NCBI GenBank assembly: GCA_002368715.1
Contig: DFEO01000029.1
Coordinates: 1-19,191 of the forward strand
DNA: 19,191 bases
Source of the DNA: Ruminococcus sp. UBA3800
Lineage (GTDB): Bacteria; Bacillota; Clostridia; Oscillospirales; Ruminococcaceae
Direction of reading: 5' to 3'
A program made the translations under genes and the position numbers. Below are positions 1 to 7,786 of the stretch, one piece after another. Numbering within the stretch: position 1 is the first letter of the stretch; each line of letters begins with the position of its first letter. Under the pieces are notes generated by a model that saw only the letters and a program-made list of their open reading frames with translations, did no database searches and was not told the DNA's origin.

Positions 1-1593
1 AACCAGAACGATCAGCACGGCGGTCAGTCTCTGCCGAAGTTTGATTACGATATGGCACAGGGTGTCAAGAAGACGTTCAGACACAGATACAGAGATAATA
101 TCGGCCGTGGGCTTGCGCTGCTGGGCGGCGTCAAGGATTCTCAGAACGTTGCAAAGAAGCTGGCGGAGATGCTTGACGAGCAGGGGCTTGAACCTACTCT
201 TGCAAACGACAACGGCTATCAGGAAGCGGAAGCGCAGTTCCTTGTTAATTTCTGCGATGCAAGGGACGTTACAAGGATCCAGGCTTTTGCTTACAAGAGC
301 TCGGTCAAGGAAACTGACAGAGCCACCTATCAGGCAATGGAAGCGCTTATCCATAATCTCAACACGATGAATTCGAGAGCGGGAGCACAGACACCGTTCT
401 CGTCCATAAACTACGGAACAGACACCTCTATCGAGGGCAGGATGGTAATAAAGAATATCCTGCTGGCAGAGGAGGCAGGGCTTGGAAACGGAGAAACGCC
501 TATATTCCCGATACACATCTTCAAGGTGAAGCAGGGCGTCAACTTTGACCAGGGCGACCCGAACTATGACCTGTTCAAGCTGGCGTGCAGAGTTTCGGCA
601 AAGAGACTTTTCCCGAACTTCTCCTTTATAGATGCGCCCTACAATCTTCAGTATTATAAAGAGGGCAACCCCGACACCGAGATAGCTTATATGGGCTGCC
701 GCACAAGAGTTATCGGAAATGCCAATGACCCGAGCCGTGAGATAGTAACGGGAAGAGGAAATCTGTCGTTCACCACTATAAATCTGCCAAGGCTCGGCAT
801 CAAGGCTCAGCGCAATATAGGGACCTTCTTTGACAGCCTTGACGAGATGATGGATCTGTGCATAGCACAGCTTATGCACCGCTTCAGGATACAGTGCCAG
901 AAAAAGGTCAAGAATTTCCCGTTCCTTATGGGGCAGGGGATATGGCTCGATTCGGACAAGCTGACAGAGGACGATACGCTTGAAAAGGTGCTTCGCCACG
1001 GAACACTGTCCGTAGGCTTTATCGGGTTGGCTGAGTGTCTCAAGGTGCTTATTGGCAAGCACCACGGCGAGTCTGACGAGGCAAGGGATCTCGGCCTTGA
1101 GATAATAACAAGGATGAGAAGAAGGATGGACGAGGAGACCAAGCGCACTGGTCTTAACTTCTCGCTGCTGGCCACACCTGCCGAGGGCCTTTCGGGACGC
1201 TTTGTAAAGATGGATAAAAAGCGCTTCGGGACCATAGCAGGCGTTACCGACAGGGACTATTATACAAACTCCTTCCACGTTCCTGTTTATTATCCTATAA
1301 ACGCTTTCGAGAAGATCAAGATCGAGGCGCCCTATCACAATCTCACCAATGCAGGACATATAAGCTATGTCGAGCTCGACGGCGACCCGCTGGGAAATCT
1401 GCCTGCGTTTGAGAAGATAGTAAGGTATATGAAGCAGGCCGGCATAGGCTACGGCTCGATAAACCACCCCGTAGACCGTGACCCTGTCTGCGGCTACACG
1501 GGGATCATAGGCGACCGCTGCCCCAAGTGCGGAAGGACAGAGGCCGAGCACAGAAAAGTGGTTACCGAGAAAATACCGAGGATAAGACTGTAA
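1..1593 (+). CDS. nrdD: Anaerobic (class III) ribonucleoside-triphosphate reductase, 5'-partial, C-terminus short
   Basis: The frame is open from base 1, so the gene starts upstream; 530 residues are visible. The enzyme reduces ribonucleotides to deoxyribonucleotides under anaerobiosis using a glycyl radical set by NrdG. Visible family signatures are NDQHGGQS at the left edge, MNSRAGAQTPFSS, and YMGCRTRV, whose Cys (bases 697-699) matches the conserved thiyl-radical cysteine. A C-terminal metal-knuckle-like region (about 1471-1530) shows CGYTG followed by CPKC. It has three cysteines (CX9CX2C), where many homologues have four. The frame ends in KIPRIRL at TAA 1591. In homologues I remember, this point continues as KFERIRR-ITGYLVG plus about 25 residues carrying the radical glycine, and that segment is absent here. 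The family identity is certain. Whether the gene is functional, recently truncated, or affected by a sequence or assembly error cannot be decided here. nrdG follows after a hairpin. Confidence 0.96.
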   Translation, partial: NQNDQHGGQSLPKFDYDMAQGVKKTFRHRYRDNIGRGLALLGGVKDSQNVAKKLAEMLDEQGLEPTLANDNGYQEAEAQFLVNFCDARDVTRIQAFAYKSSVKETDRATYQAMEALIHNLNTMNSRAGAQTPFSSINYGTDTSIEGRMVIKNILLAEEAGLGNGETPIFPIHIFKVKQGVNFDQGDPNYDLFKLACRVSAKRLFPNFSFIDAPYNLQYYKEGNPDTEIAYMGCRTRVIGNANDPSREIVTGRGNLSFTTINLPRLGIKAQRNIGTFFDSLDEMMDLCIAQLMHRFRIQCQKKVKNFPFLMGQGIWLDSDKLTEDDTLEKVLRHGTLSVGFIGLAECLKVLIGKHHGESDEARDLGLEIITRMRRRMDEETKRTGLNFSLLATPAEGLSGRFVKMDKKRFGTIAGVTDRDYYTNSFHVPVYYPINAFEKIKIEAPYHNLTNAGHISYVELDGDPLGNLPAFEKIVRYMKQAGIGYGSINHPVDRDPVCGYTGIIGDRCPKCGRTEAEHRKVVTEKIPRIRL

Positions 1594-1599
1594 TAAAGA

Positions 1600-1637
1600 A
1601 AAACAATAACTCCCGCACAGACGGGAGATATTGTTTT
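1600..1637 (+). terminator. Hairpin terminator or attenuator between nrdD and nrdG
   Basis: AAAACAATA (1600-1608) pairs with TATTGTTTT (1629-1637), and CTCCCG (1610-1615) pairs with CGGGAG (1622-1627). There is a single A-A mismatch and a six-base loop. The A-rich left arm and T-rich right arm make it potentially bidirectional. It sits 7 bases after the nrdD stop codon. I see no convincing promoter between it and nrdG, so partial read-through into nrdG is likely. Confidence 0.85.
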
Positions 1638-1675
1638 ATGTATTAGCAGATATCATAACAGGAGGCGGACAGGAA

Positions 1676-2233
1676 ATGCTTATTCGCATAGCCGGGCAGG
1701 TCGGAGAGTCGATAGTTGACGGCCCGGGGATAAGGTATACTGTTTTTGTGCAGGGCTGTCCCCACCACTGCAAGGGCTGTCACAACCCCGAGACATGGGA
1801 TAACGACGGCGGCGAGCTTATCGACACCGAGGAGATATACAAAAGGATAACAAAGGACCCTTTGCTCGACGGAGTCACCTTCAGCGGCGGAGAACCGTTT
1901 ATGCAGTGCGAAGCGCTGTGCGAGCTGGCGGACAGGATAAGAGCGTTCCCCGATTATCGGCTCAGCATCATATCCTATACGGGATTTACCTTTGAGGAGC
2001 TTATCGATAAGGCTGACCTGACAAACGGCTATATGGAGCTGTTAAAGCGGCTGGACTTTCTTGTGGACGGACCTTTTATCCTTGAAAAGAGGTCGCTGGA
2101 GATTTTGTTCCGTGGCAGCACGAACCAGCGCTATATCGACGTTCAGGCATCTCTGCGTGAGGGCAGGGTGGTTGAGGCCGAACCGTTCGGGGATTATTAT
2201 TGTACAGAAAACAGCAATCGCAGTACGGAATAA
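1676..2233 (+). CDS. nrdG: Anaerobic ribonucleotide reductase activating protein (radical SAM)
   Basis: This 185-residue radical-SAM activase uses a 4Fe-4S cluster and S-adenosylmethionine to generate the glycyl radical on NrdD. The cluster motif CX3CX2C is visible as CPHHCKGC (C28, C32, C35), and the SAM-contacting GGE is at residues 71-73 (FSGGEP). The N-terminal IAGQVGESIVDGPGIR also fits the family. I chose ATG 1676 because GGAGG (1661-1665) precedes it by 10 bases and the family motifs begin at once. The in-frame start at 1631 would lie inside the terminator stem and add residues that do not fit the family. The gene lies directly downstream of nrdD, as usual, and probably depends on read-through of the hairpin. 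It looks intact, unlike the nrdD C-terminus. Confidence 0.95.
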   Translation: MLIRIAGQVGESIVDGPGIRYTVFVQGCPHHCKGCHNPETWDNDGGELIDTEEIYKRITKDPLLDGVTFSGGEPFMQCEALCELADRIRAFPDYRLSIISYTGFTFEELIDKADLTNGYMELLKRLDFLVDGPFILEKRSLEILFRGSTNQRYIDVQASLREGRVVEAEPFGDYYCTENSNRSTE

Positions 2234-2287
2234 TTCTCTGTTGAGTGTTTTAAGTGTACAATAAATTTCACAGTTAAAATACAGCAT

Positions 2288-2322
2288 AAAAAAAGAGCCT
2301 GTAAAAATCAGGCTCTTTTTTT
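2288..2322. terminator. Bidirectional intrinsic terminator, nrdG and the opposing small gene
   Basis: AAAAAAAGAGCCTG (2288-2301) pairs perfectly with CAGGCTCTTTTTTT (2309-2322), giving a 14-bp stem with a 7-base loop. The T-tract on the plus strand ends nrdG, and the A-tract does the same for the minus-strand gene whose stop codon overlaps its edge. Confidence 0.93.
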
Positions 2323-2521
2323 ATTCCTTTTCAAAGGTAGTGTCGTGGGTGATGACTGAGGAGCCGGTCTCACGGCTTACAACGTCTTCAAGTCTGGTGT
2401 CAAGCATATAGGCCAGAAACGACACAAGAAAAATGAACAAAGCCACACCGATTATCAGCGCAGGTCTGAATTTATATTCACGCTTTTGCTTTTTGCCGCC
2501 GTTTTGTCCCAAAAAGATCAC
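2321..2521 (-). CDS. Small single-pass membrane protein, unknown function
   Basis: This encodes 66 residues starting at GTG (2521-2519), preceded by an AGGAAAG ribosome binding site. It is predicted from sequence to have a basic cytoplasmic N-terminus (KKQKREYKFR, residues 10-19). One hydrophobic helix follows at about residues 20-40. A short acidic, Thr/Ser-containing tail of about 26 residues should lie outside. The size and topology loosely recall FtsB/DivIC-type division proteins, but the leucine-zipper coiled coil they carry after the membrane segment is not evident, so I do not assign that family. A near-consensus promoter on the same strand and a terminator exactly at the stop codon argue that it is a real gene. 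It is transcribed divergently from asnB. I do not recognise the family. Confidence 0.72.
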   Translation of the reverse strand: MIFLGQNGGKKQKREYKFRPALIIGVALFIFLVSFLAYMLDTRLEDVVSRETGSSVITHDTTFEKE

Positions 2522-2551
2522 TTCTTTCCTGTTTCGTTATCCTTCTACATA

Positions 2552-2580
2552 ATTATACTATGTTTGCGACCTTTTTGCAA
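2552..2580 (-). promoter_or_regulatory. Sigma-A promoter for the small membrane-protein gene
   Basis: Read on the minus strand: -35 TTGCAA (2580-2575), 17-base spacer, -10 TATAAT (2557-2552). It lies about 30 bases upstream of the GTG start, giving a short leader. Confidence 0.82.
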
Positions 2581-2671
2581 GCCCTTTTTTGATTTTTTCT
2601 TATCCATGCTCCGGTATCCTGCTTTTTTCTGATATTATATGCACAAATCTGAAATATATAGGCTTTTGTAC

Positions 2672-2700
2672 TTGAAAAAAATGTGGGGATGTAGTATAAT
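2672..2700 (+). promoter_or_regulatory. Sigma-A promoter for asnB
   Basis: -35 TTGAAA (2672-2677), 17-base spacer, -10 TATAAT (2695-2700). Transcription should begin near 2707, leaving a leader of about 60 bases. That leader contains a small possible stem (GGTGC 2713-2717 with GCACC 2739-2743), but it is too short for a T-box or a known riboswitch. Confidence 0.85.
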
Positions 2701-2765
2701 TATAGTGTGTATGGTGCTTCTTGGGAAAGACTTTTCGGGCACCTTTACGGAAAGAGGTAATTCTG

Positions 2766-4601
2766 ATGTGTGGATTTGTAGGCTTTACGAACAATTTGAA
2801 TAATGCCGAGGATGTGCTCGGTCTGATGATGGACAGGATAAAACACCGTGGTCCTGACTCGGAAGGAAAGTACATCGACGAAAATGTGGCTATGGGCTTT
2901 CGCAGGCTCTCACTAATTGATCTGTCCGAGAACGGCAGCCAGCCGATCTTCAATGAGGACCGCTCGATGGTGCTTACATTCAACGGCGAGATATATAATT
3001 TCAAAGAGCTCAGAGCCGAGCTTGAAGAGCTTGGCCACAGCTTTTATACCAAGACAGACTCCGAGGTGCTTATCCACGGCTATGAGCAGTGGGGAGAGGA
3101 TATGCTGAATAAGCTCAGAGGGATGTTCGCATTCATCATTTACGACAAGAATAAGAACGAGCTTTTCGGCGCCCGTGATTTCTTCGGTATAAAGCCGCTC
3201 TACTATGCAAAGATGATGGGCACCTTTATGTGGGGCTCTGAGATAAAGAGCTTTCTCGACCACCCCGCTTTTGTAAAGGAACTGAATGAGGACGTTCTGG
3301 AGACCTATCTTACATTCCAGTATTCTCCGACAGAGGAGACATTCTTCAAGAATGTCTACAAGCTCCCTGCGGCTCACTGCTTCACCTATAAAAACGGCGA
3401 GATGAACATAAGACGCTACTGGGAGGTCAGCTTTGAACCGGATGAAGAGCCCACGCTCGAGGACTGGGTTAACCGCATATCGGAAACATTTGCCGATTCG
3501 GTGGAGGCACACAAGTTTGCGGATGTTGAGGTAGGATCGTTTTTGTCAAGCGGTGTGGACTCCAGCTATGTTGCGGCTCAGGCAAACGTTGACAAGACAT
3601 TCACTGTCGGCTTCGGCGAGGACGAGAAGTATAACGAGATCGGCTATGCAAAGGAGTTCTCAAAGTATATAAACAAGGAGAATTTCTCGAAGGTGATAAG
3701 CCCCGAGGAGTACTGGGACAGCCTGGAGAAGATACAGTATCAGATGGACGAGCCGCTGGCTGACCCTGCGGCGATAGCGCTTTACTTTGTGTGTCAGATC
3801 GCAAGCGAGAAGGTCAAGGCCGTTCTCTCCGGCGAGGGCGCCGACGAGATCTTCGGCGGCTATAATATCTATCATAACCCGAGGGATATGGCTTCCTATT
3901 TCAGGATACCCAGACCCATAAGAAAGGCTGTGGGCGCCTGTGCATCACGCCTGCCTCACAAGCACGGAGTCAATTACCTTATCCGTGGTTCAAAGGACCT
4001 TGAAGAGCGCTTTATCGGAAACGCCTATATCTTCTCCGAGAAGGAGCGCAAGGCTATACTCAAAAAGACCACCAATGCTCCGAACGCTATGGAGATAACA
4101 AGACCCTTCTATGAAAAGTCAAAGCGCAACGATCAGGTGACACAGATGCAGTATCTTGATCTTCACCTGTGGATGACAGGAGATATCCTGCTCAAAGCCG
4201 ACAAGATGAGCATGGCTCATTCGCTGGAGCTGAGAGTCCCGTTCCTTGACAAGAAGGTGATGGAGCTGGCAGAGCAGATACCCACAAGGTTCAGGGTCAC
4301 AAAGGACGAGACAAAGTATGCTATGCGTCTGGCAGCGCTGAGAGCCTGCCCGGCACAGACCGCAAAGAAAGACAAGCTGGGCTTTCCTGTTCCTACAAGA
4401 GTATGGCTCAAGGAGGACAAGTACTATAACATAGTAAAGGACAGCTTTACCGGCGGTGTTGCACAGAGCTTTTTCAAGACGGAGGAGCTTGTAAAGCTTC
4501 TTGACGATCACCGTGACGGCAAATACGACAATTCACGCAAGATCTGGACAGTGTTCACTTTCCTTGTGTGGTATAAAGCATTTTTCATAAACGAAGTCTG
4601 A
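2766..4601 (+). CDS. asnB: Asparagine synthase (glutamine-hydrolysing)
   Basis: This 611-residue cytoplasmic enzyme makes asparagine from aspartate, glutamine and ATP. The N-terminal class II glutaminase domain (about 1-200) begins MCGFVGF. Cys2, exposed after Met removal, is the nucleophile, which fixes the start at ATG 2766 rather than the in-frame start 45 bases upstream. KHRGPDSEG and FNGEIYN are further glutaminase motifs. The synthetase domain carries the ATP-pyrophosphatase loop SGVDSS (262-267) and SGEGADEIFGGY (ending at Tyr366). An AGAGG ribosome binding site precedes the start. Length and motif order are normal. It is driven by the promoter at 2672-2700 and may be co-transcribed with the methionine synthase genes, since only 57 bases separate it from the next start. 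AsnB and AsnO paralogues cannot be told apart from sequence alone. Confidence 0.96.
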   Translation: MCGFVGFTNNLNNAEDVLGLMMDRIKHRGPDSEGKYIDENVAMGFRRLSLIDLSENGSQPIFNEDRSMVLTFNGEIYNFKELRAELEELGHSFYTKTDSEVLIHGYEQWGEDMLNKLRGMFAFIIYDKNKNELFGARDFFGIKPLYYAKMMGTFMWGSEIKSFLDHPAFVKELNEDVLETYLTFQYSPTEETFFKNVYKLPAAHCFTYKNGEMNIRRYWEVSFEPDEEPTLEDWVNRISETFADSVEAHKFADVEVGSFLSSGVDSSYVAAQANVDKTFTVGFGEDEKYNEIGYAKEFSKYINKENFSKVISPEEYWDSLEKIQYQMDEPLADPAAIALYFVCQIASEKVKAVLSGEGADEIFGGYNIYHNPRDMASYFRIPRPIRKAVGACASRLPHKHGVNYLIRGSKDLEERFIGNAYIFSEKERKAILKKTTNAPNAMEITRPFYEKSKRNDQVTQMQYLDLHLWMTGDILLKADKMSMAHSLELRVPFLDKKVMELAEQIPTRFRVTKDETKYAMRLAALRACPAQTAKKDKLGFPVPTRVWLKEDKYYNIVKDSFTGGVAQSFFKTEELVKLLDDHRDGKYDNSRKIWTVFTFLVWYKAFFINEV

Positions 4602-4608
4602 CAATGAG

Positions 4609-4627
4609 GGGTCAAGCACTTTGACCC
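4609..4627 (+). other. Short inverted repeat between asnB and the reactivation gene
   Basis: GGGTCAA (4609-4615) and TTGACCC (4621-4627) form a perfect 7-bp stem with a five-base loop. No T-tract follows, so it is not a standard terminator. It could be an mRNA processing or stability element, a weak attenuator, or an operator-like palindrome. It lies 7 bases past the asnB stop codon. Confidence 0.5.
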
Positions 4628-4658
4628 GGTGCCCTTATGGGGGCGGAACGGGGGGACT

Positions 4659-5327
4659 ATGCAGAAAAAGATCGAGATCGACCGAAGCGAAGTTATGCGC
4701 TATCTTGGGTATCGGACAAAAAAGGCCGATGAAAAGATGCTGGCGCTTATCGACGAGTGCGAGGAGGAGCTCCAGAGGGCTATAATGCCGTCCTATACGT
4801 TTCGTATCCTCGGGCTTGAAAGAGTTAAAGAGGGCATATCGGTAGTGTCCACTCCGCTGATACTCGAGGGCGTGGACATCTCCCGTCATCTTGCAGGCTG
4901 CTCACGCTGTGCTATCTTTGCGGCCACTGTTTCACTGGGTGCGGACAGGCTTATAAAGTCGCTGGAGGCAAGGGATATGACCCGAGCCTATATAACCGAT
5001 GCTATCGCAGGAGCGGCGGTCGAGGCAGTCTGTGACCAGGCGGAGGCGGAGATAGCTTTCAGGGCGAGGAGCTTCCGCACCTGGAGATATTCCCCCGGCT
5101 ACGGAGATTTTCCGCTGGAAACCCAGCCGCTGCTGCTGGATGTGCTGAATGCAGGAAAGCTGCTTGGGATAACCGTTGGCGAGAACAATATAATGATACC
5201 CTCAAAGTCGGTCACGGCTGTTATCGGACTGTCAGACCATTCGATAGATCTGACAAGACAGGGCTGCCACCGCAGCTGCAATAACTGCCGTATGAGAAAC
5301 AGATGCAGTTACAGTATAGAAGAATGA
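4659..5327 (+). CDS. Stand-alone methionine synthase reactivation (vitamin B12-dependent activation) protein
   Basis: This encodes 222 residues related to the C-terminal activation domain of cobalamin-dependent MetH. That domain binds SAM and re-methylates oxidised cob(II)alamin with an electron donor. The signature RYSPGYGDFPLE (from Arg143) matches the RxxxGY SAM-binding loop of that domain. The protein ends in a cysteine cluster CX3CX2CX5C (C203, C207, C210, C216) that could hold a metal or Fe-S cluster; this is inference. ATG 4659 is chosen because a G-rich ribosome binding site lies just before it. An in-frame GTG at 4629 would add ten residues and has no better signal. The gene ends 19 bases before metH, and that MetH lacks exactly this domain, so the two proteins should work as a pair in trans. 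The family has no widely used gene symbol. Confidence 0.9.
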   Translation: MQKKIEIDRSEVMRYLGYRTKKADEKMLALIDECEEELQRAIMPSYTFRILGLERVKEGISVVSTPLILEGVDISRHLAGCSRCAIFAATVSLGADRLIKSLEARDMTRAYITDAIAGAAVEAVCDQAEAEIAFRARSFRTWRYSPGYGDFPLETQPLLLDVLNAGKLLGITVGENNIMIPSKSVTAVIGLSDHSIDLTRQGCHRSCNNCRMRNRCSYSIEE

Positions 5328-5346
5328 CCCTGAAAGAGGAGTTTAG

Positions 5347-7722
5347 ATGAATAATAAACTGAAAGAGCTTTTTGACAGAAAACAGATCATCATCCTTGAC
5401 GGCGCAATGGGCACTATGCTCCAGAACAAGGGGATGCAGATGGGCGAAACGCCTGAAAAGCTCAATCTCGAAAAGCCCGAGTGGCTTATAGACATACACA
5501 GACAGTATATAGACGCAGGTTCGGATATCATTTATACCAACACCTTCGGCGCAAACAGGCTAAAGCTTAAACGCTGCGGCTGCTCGGTGGATGAGGTCAT
5601 CAAGGCTGCGATAGCGAATGCCAGAAAGGCTGCAGAGGGGACCGACACTCTTGTTGCGCTGGATATCGGCCCTATCGGTCAGCTGCTCGAACCGACAGGG
5701 ACGCTCAGCTTTGACGAGGCCTACGATATCTACAAGGAGCAGGTGATCGCAGGCGCAGATGCCGATCTTATCGTGTTTGAGACCATGAGCGACCTCTATG
5801 AGCTGAAGGCAGCCGTTCTTGCCGCAAAGGAGAACAGCACGCTGCCTGTGATATGCACGATGACATTTGAAGCGACCCGCAGGACCTTTACAGGCACCTG
5901 CATAAGCTCCGCCGCAATGACGCTGGAGGCGTTGGGGATAGATGCGATAGGTGTCAACTGTTCGCTGGGACCCAAGGAGCTTTTGCCGATAGTGGAGGAA
6001 ATGTCACGCTGGACAAACCTTCCGCTCGTGGTAAAGCCCAATGCCGGTCTGCCTGATCCTGTCACCAATGAGTATGACTGCTCGGCCGAGGAGTTTACCG
6101 GGCTTGTAAAGGCGTTTATGCCGCTGGGGGTAAAGTTTATAGGCGGCTGCTGCGGAACTTCACCCGTTTATGTGAGGGCTCTGTCCGAAATGACAAGCGA
6201 TCTCGTTTATAAACCGCAGCATAATCAATTGCCTGCTGCCGTGTGCAGTGCGACAAGGACAGTTGTTATCGATCAGCCGAGGATCATCGGTGAAAGGATA
6301 AACCCCACAGGAAAAAAACGCTTCAAGGAAGCACTTGTCAATGGAGATATAGGTTATATCCTTTCTCAGGCTATCGAGCAGACGGATGCCGGTGCGGATA
6401 TCCTGGATGTGAATGTCGGCCTGCCTTCGATAGACGAGAAGGCAATGATGATAAGGGCGATAAAGGAGCTTCAGGGCGTTGTGGACGCTCCGCTCCAGAT
6501 AGATTCGACTATCCCCGAGGTGCTGGAGGCGGCGCTTAGGATATATAACGGAAAGCCTATCGTAAATTCCGTGAACGGCGAGGAAAAATCGCTTTCGACC
6601 GTTCTGCCTCTGGTAAAGAGATACGGAGCCGCTGTCGTGGGACTTACTCTTGATGAGAACGGGATACCCAAAAAGGCTGAGGAGCGCTTTGCCATAGCCG
6701 AGAGGATACTTAACAGGGCAATGGCTGTCGGGATAAGAAAAGAGGATGTTTATATCGACTGCCTTACCCTTACGGCTTCCGCCGAGCAGGCGGCTGTTTA
6801 TGAGACCGTCAAGGCTGTGGAGATGGTAAAGACAAGGCTGGGCCTGAAGACTGTGCTGGGTGTTTCAAATATCAGCTTCGGTCTTCCAAACCGTGAGCTT
6901 GTCAACTGCAACTTTTTGCAGATGGCGCTGACAAAGGGGCTTGACCTTCCGATAATGAACCCGAATGTCAGCACGATGACGGGTGCTGTCAGGGCTTACA
7001 AGCTGCTGATGAATATAGATGTCAATTCCACGGATTTTATAGCACACTATTCCGGTGCCGAGCAGACCCCGAAAACGGCAGCTCCGGCAAACAGCAGCAA
7101 TATGGATCTTTCGGCAGCTGTGGCAGCAGGCCTTAAAGAAGAATGCAAGCGCATTACAAAGGAGCTCCTGAAGGATACCGAGGCTATGGAGATCGTCAAT
7201 AATATGCTTATCCCTGCACTGGACAAGGCAGGCGCCGAGTTTGAAAAGGGCAGGCTTTTTCTTCCCCAGCTCATACAGACGGCTTCTGCTTCGCAGGCCT
7301 GTTTTGAGGTCATAAAGGAGCATATCCTTTCGACAGGCGAGCAGAGCGTTTCAAAGGGAAAGATAATCCTTGCCACAGTCAAGGGCGATATCCACGACAT
7401 TGGCAAGAATATCGTTAAGGTGCTTCTTGAAAACTACGGCTACGAGGTGCTTGACCTCGGGCGTGATGTTGACTGTCAGCTGGTGGTTGACGAAGCCATA
7501 AAACACAAGGTGCCTCTGGTTGGGCTTTCTGCCCTCATGACGACCACACTGGGAAGCATGGAGGAGACTGTAAGGCTTTTGAAGGAGCAGTATCCCGAGT
7601 GTATAACGATGGTCGGCGGAGCTGTGGTCACACCCGAATATGCCGAACAGATAGGCGCTGACTATTATGCGAACGATGCCAAGGAATCTGTCGATATCGC
7701 AAGAAAGGTGTTCGGAAACTGA
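5347..7722 (+). CDS. metH: Cobalamin-dependent methionine synthase lacking the reactivation domain
   Basis: This 791-residue enzyme transfers a methyl group from 5-methyltetrahydrofolate to homocysteine through methylcobalamin. Domains in order: a homocysteine methyltransferase barrel (about 1-290) with zinc ligands Cys205 (GVNCS) and Cys268/Cys269 (GGCCGTSP); a pterin-binding barrel (about 312-560, opening IIGERINPTG); a helical cap (about 595-670); and a cobalamin-binding Rossmann domain (about 672-791). The last carries DIHDIG, in which His683 is the lower axial ligand to cobalt, followed by GLSALMTTT and VGGAVVT. The protein stops after the B12 domain. The fourth domain of the long MetH form is encoded separately just upstream. 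A strong GAAAGAGGAG ribosome binding site precedes ATG 5347. No cobalamin or SAM riboswitch is visible in the short gaps upstream. Confidence 0.96.
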   Translation: MNNKLKELFDRKQIIILDGAMGTMLQNKGMQMGETPEKLNLEKPEWLIDIHRQYIDAGSDIIYTNTFGANRLKLKRCGCSVDEVIKAAIANARKAAEGTDTLVALDIGPIGQLLEPTGTLSFDEAYDIYKEQVIAGADADLIVFETMSDLYELKAAVLAAKENSTLPVICTMTFEATRRTFTGTCISSAAMTLEALGIDAIGVNCSLGPKELLPIVEEMSRWTNLPLVVKPNAGLPDPVTNEYDCSAEEFTGLVKAFMPLGVKFIGGCCGTSPVYVRALSEMTSDLVYKPQHNQLPAAVCSATRTVVIDQPRIIGERINPTGKKRFKEALVNGDIGYILSQAIEQTDAGADILDVNVGLPSIDEKAMMIRAIKELQGVVDAPLQIDSTIPEVLEAALRIYNGKPIVNSVNGEEKSLSTVLPLVKRYGAAVVGLTLDENGIPKKAEERFAIAERILNRAMAVGIRKEDVYIDCLTLTASAEQAAVYETVKAVEMVKTRLGLKTVLGVSNISFGLPNRELVNCNFLQMALTKGLDLPIMNPNVSTMTGAVRAYKLLMNIDVNSTDFIAHYSGAEQTPKTAAPANSSNMDLSAAVAAGLKEECKRITKELLKDTEAMEIVNNMLIPALDKAGAEFEKGRLFLPQLIQTASASQACFEVIKEHILSTGEQSVSKGKIILATVKGDIHDIGKNIVKVLLENYGYEVLDLGRDVDCQLVVDEAIKHKVPLVGLSALMTTTLGSMEETVRLLKEQYPECITMVGGAVVTPEYAEQIGADYYANDAKESVDIARKVFGN

Positions 7723-7747
7723 ACCTGATAACTGAATAAACCCTGTT

Positions 7748-7781
7748 AAAACCTCCAATGCTTTTTAGCAAAGGAGGTTTT
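7748..7781 (+). terminator. metH terminator that contains the ribosome binding site of the next gene
   Basis: AAAACCTCC (7748-7756) pairs with GGAGGTTTT (7773-7781), extended by TGC (7759-7761) with GCA (7768-7770), and GTTTT follows. The GGAGG at 7773-7777 is also the Shine-Dalgarno for the ORF starting at 7787, so the hairpin both ends metH and would hide that site in any read-through mRNA. Confidence 0.85.
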
Positions 7782-7786
7782 GTTTT

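Noticed and set aside
1555..1648. A shifted plus frame through the end of nrdD that reads KSGYRE, possibly a frameshifted glycyl-radical motif
   Set aside because: Only Gly-Tyr matches. The surrounding residues do not resemble R-x-x-GYL or the following conserved helix, and the frame continues through the terminator.
2701..2765. Possible riboswitch or T-box leader before asnB
   Set aside because: The leader is only about 60 bases with one small stem and no T-box or specifier-like structure.
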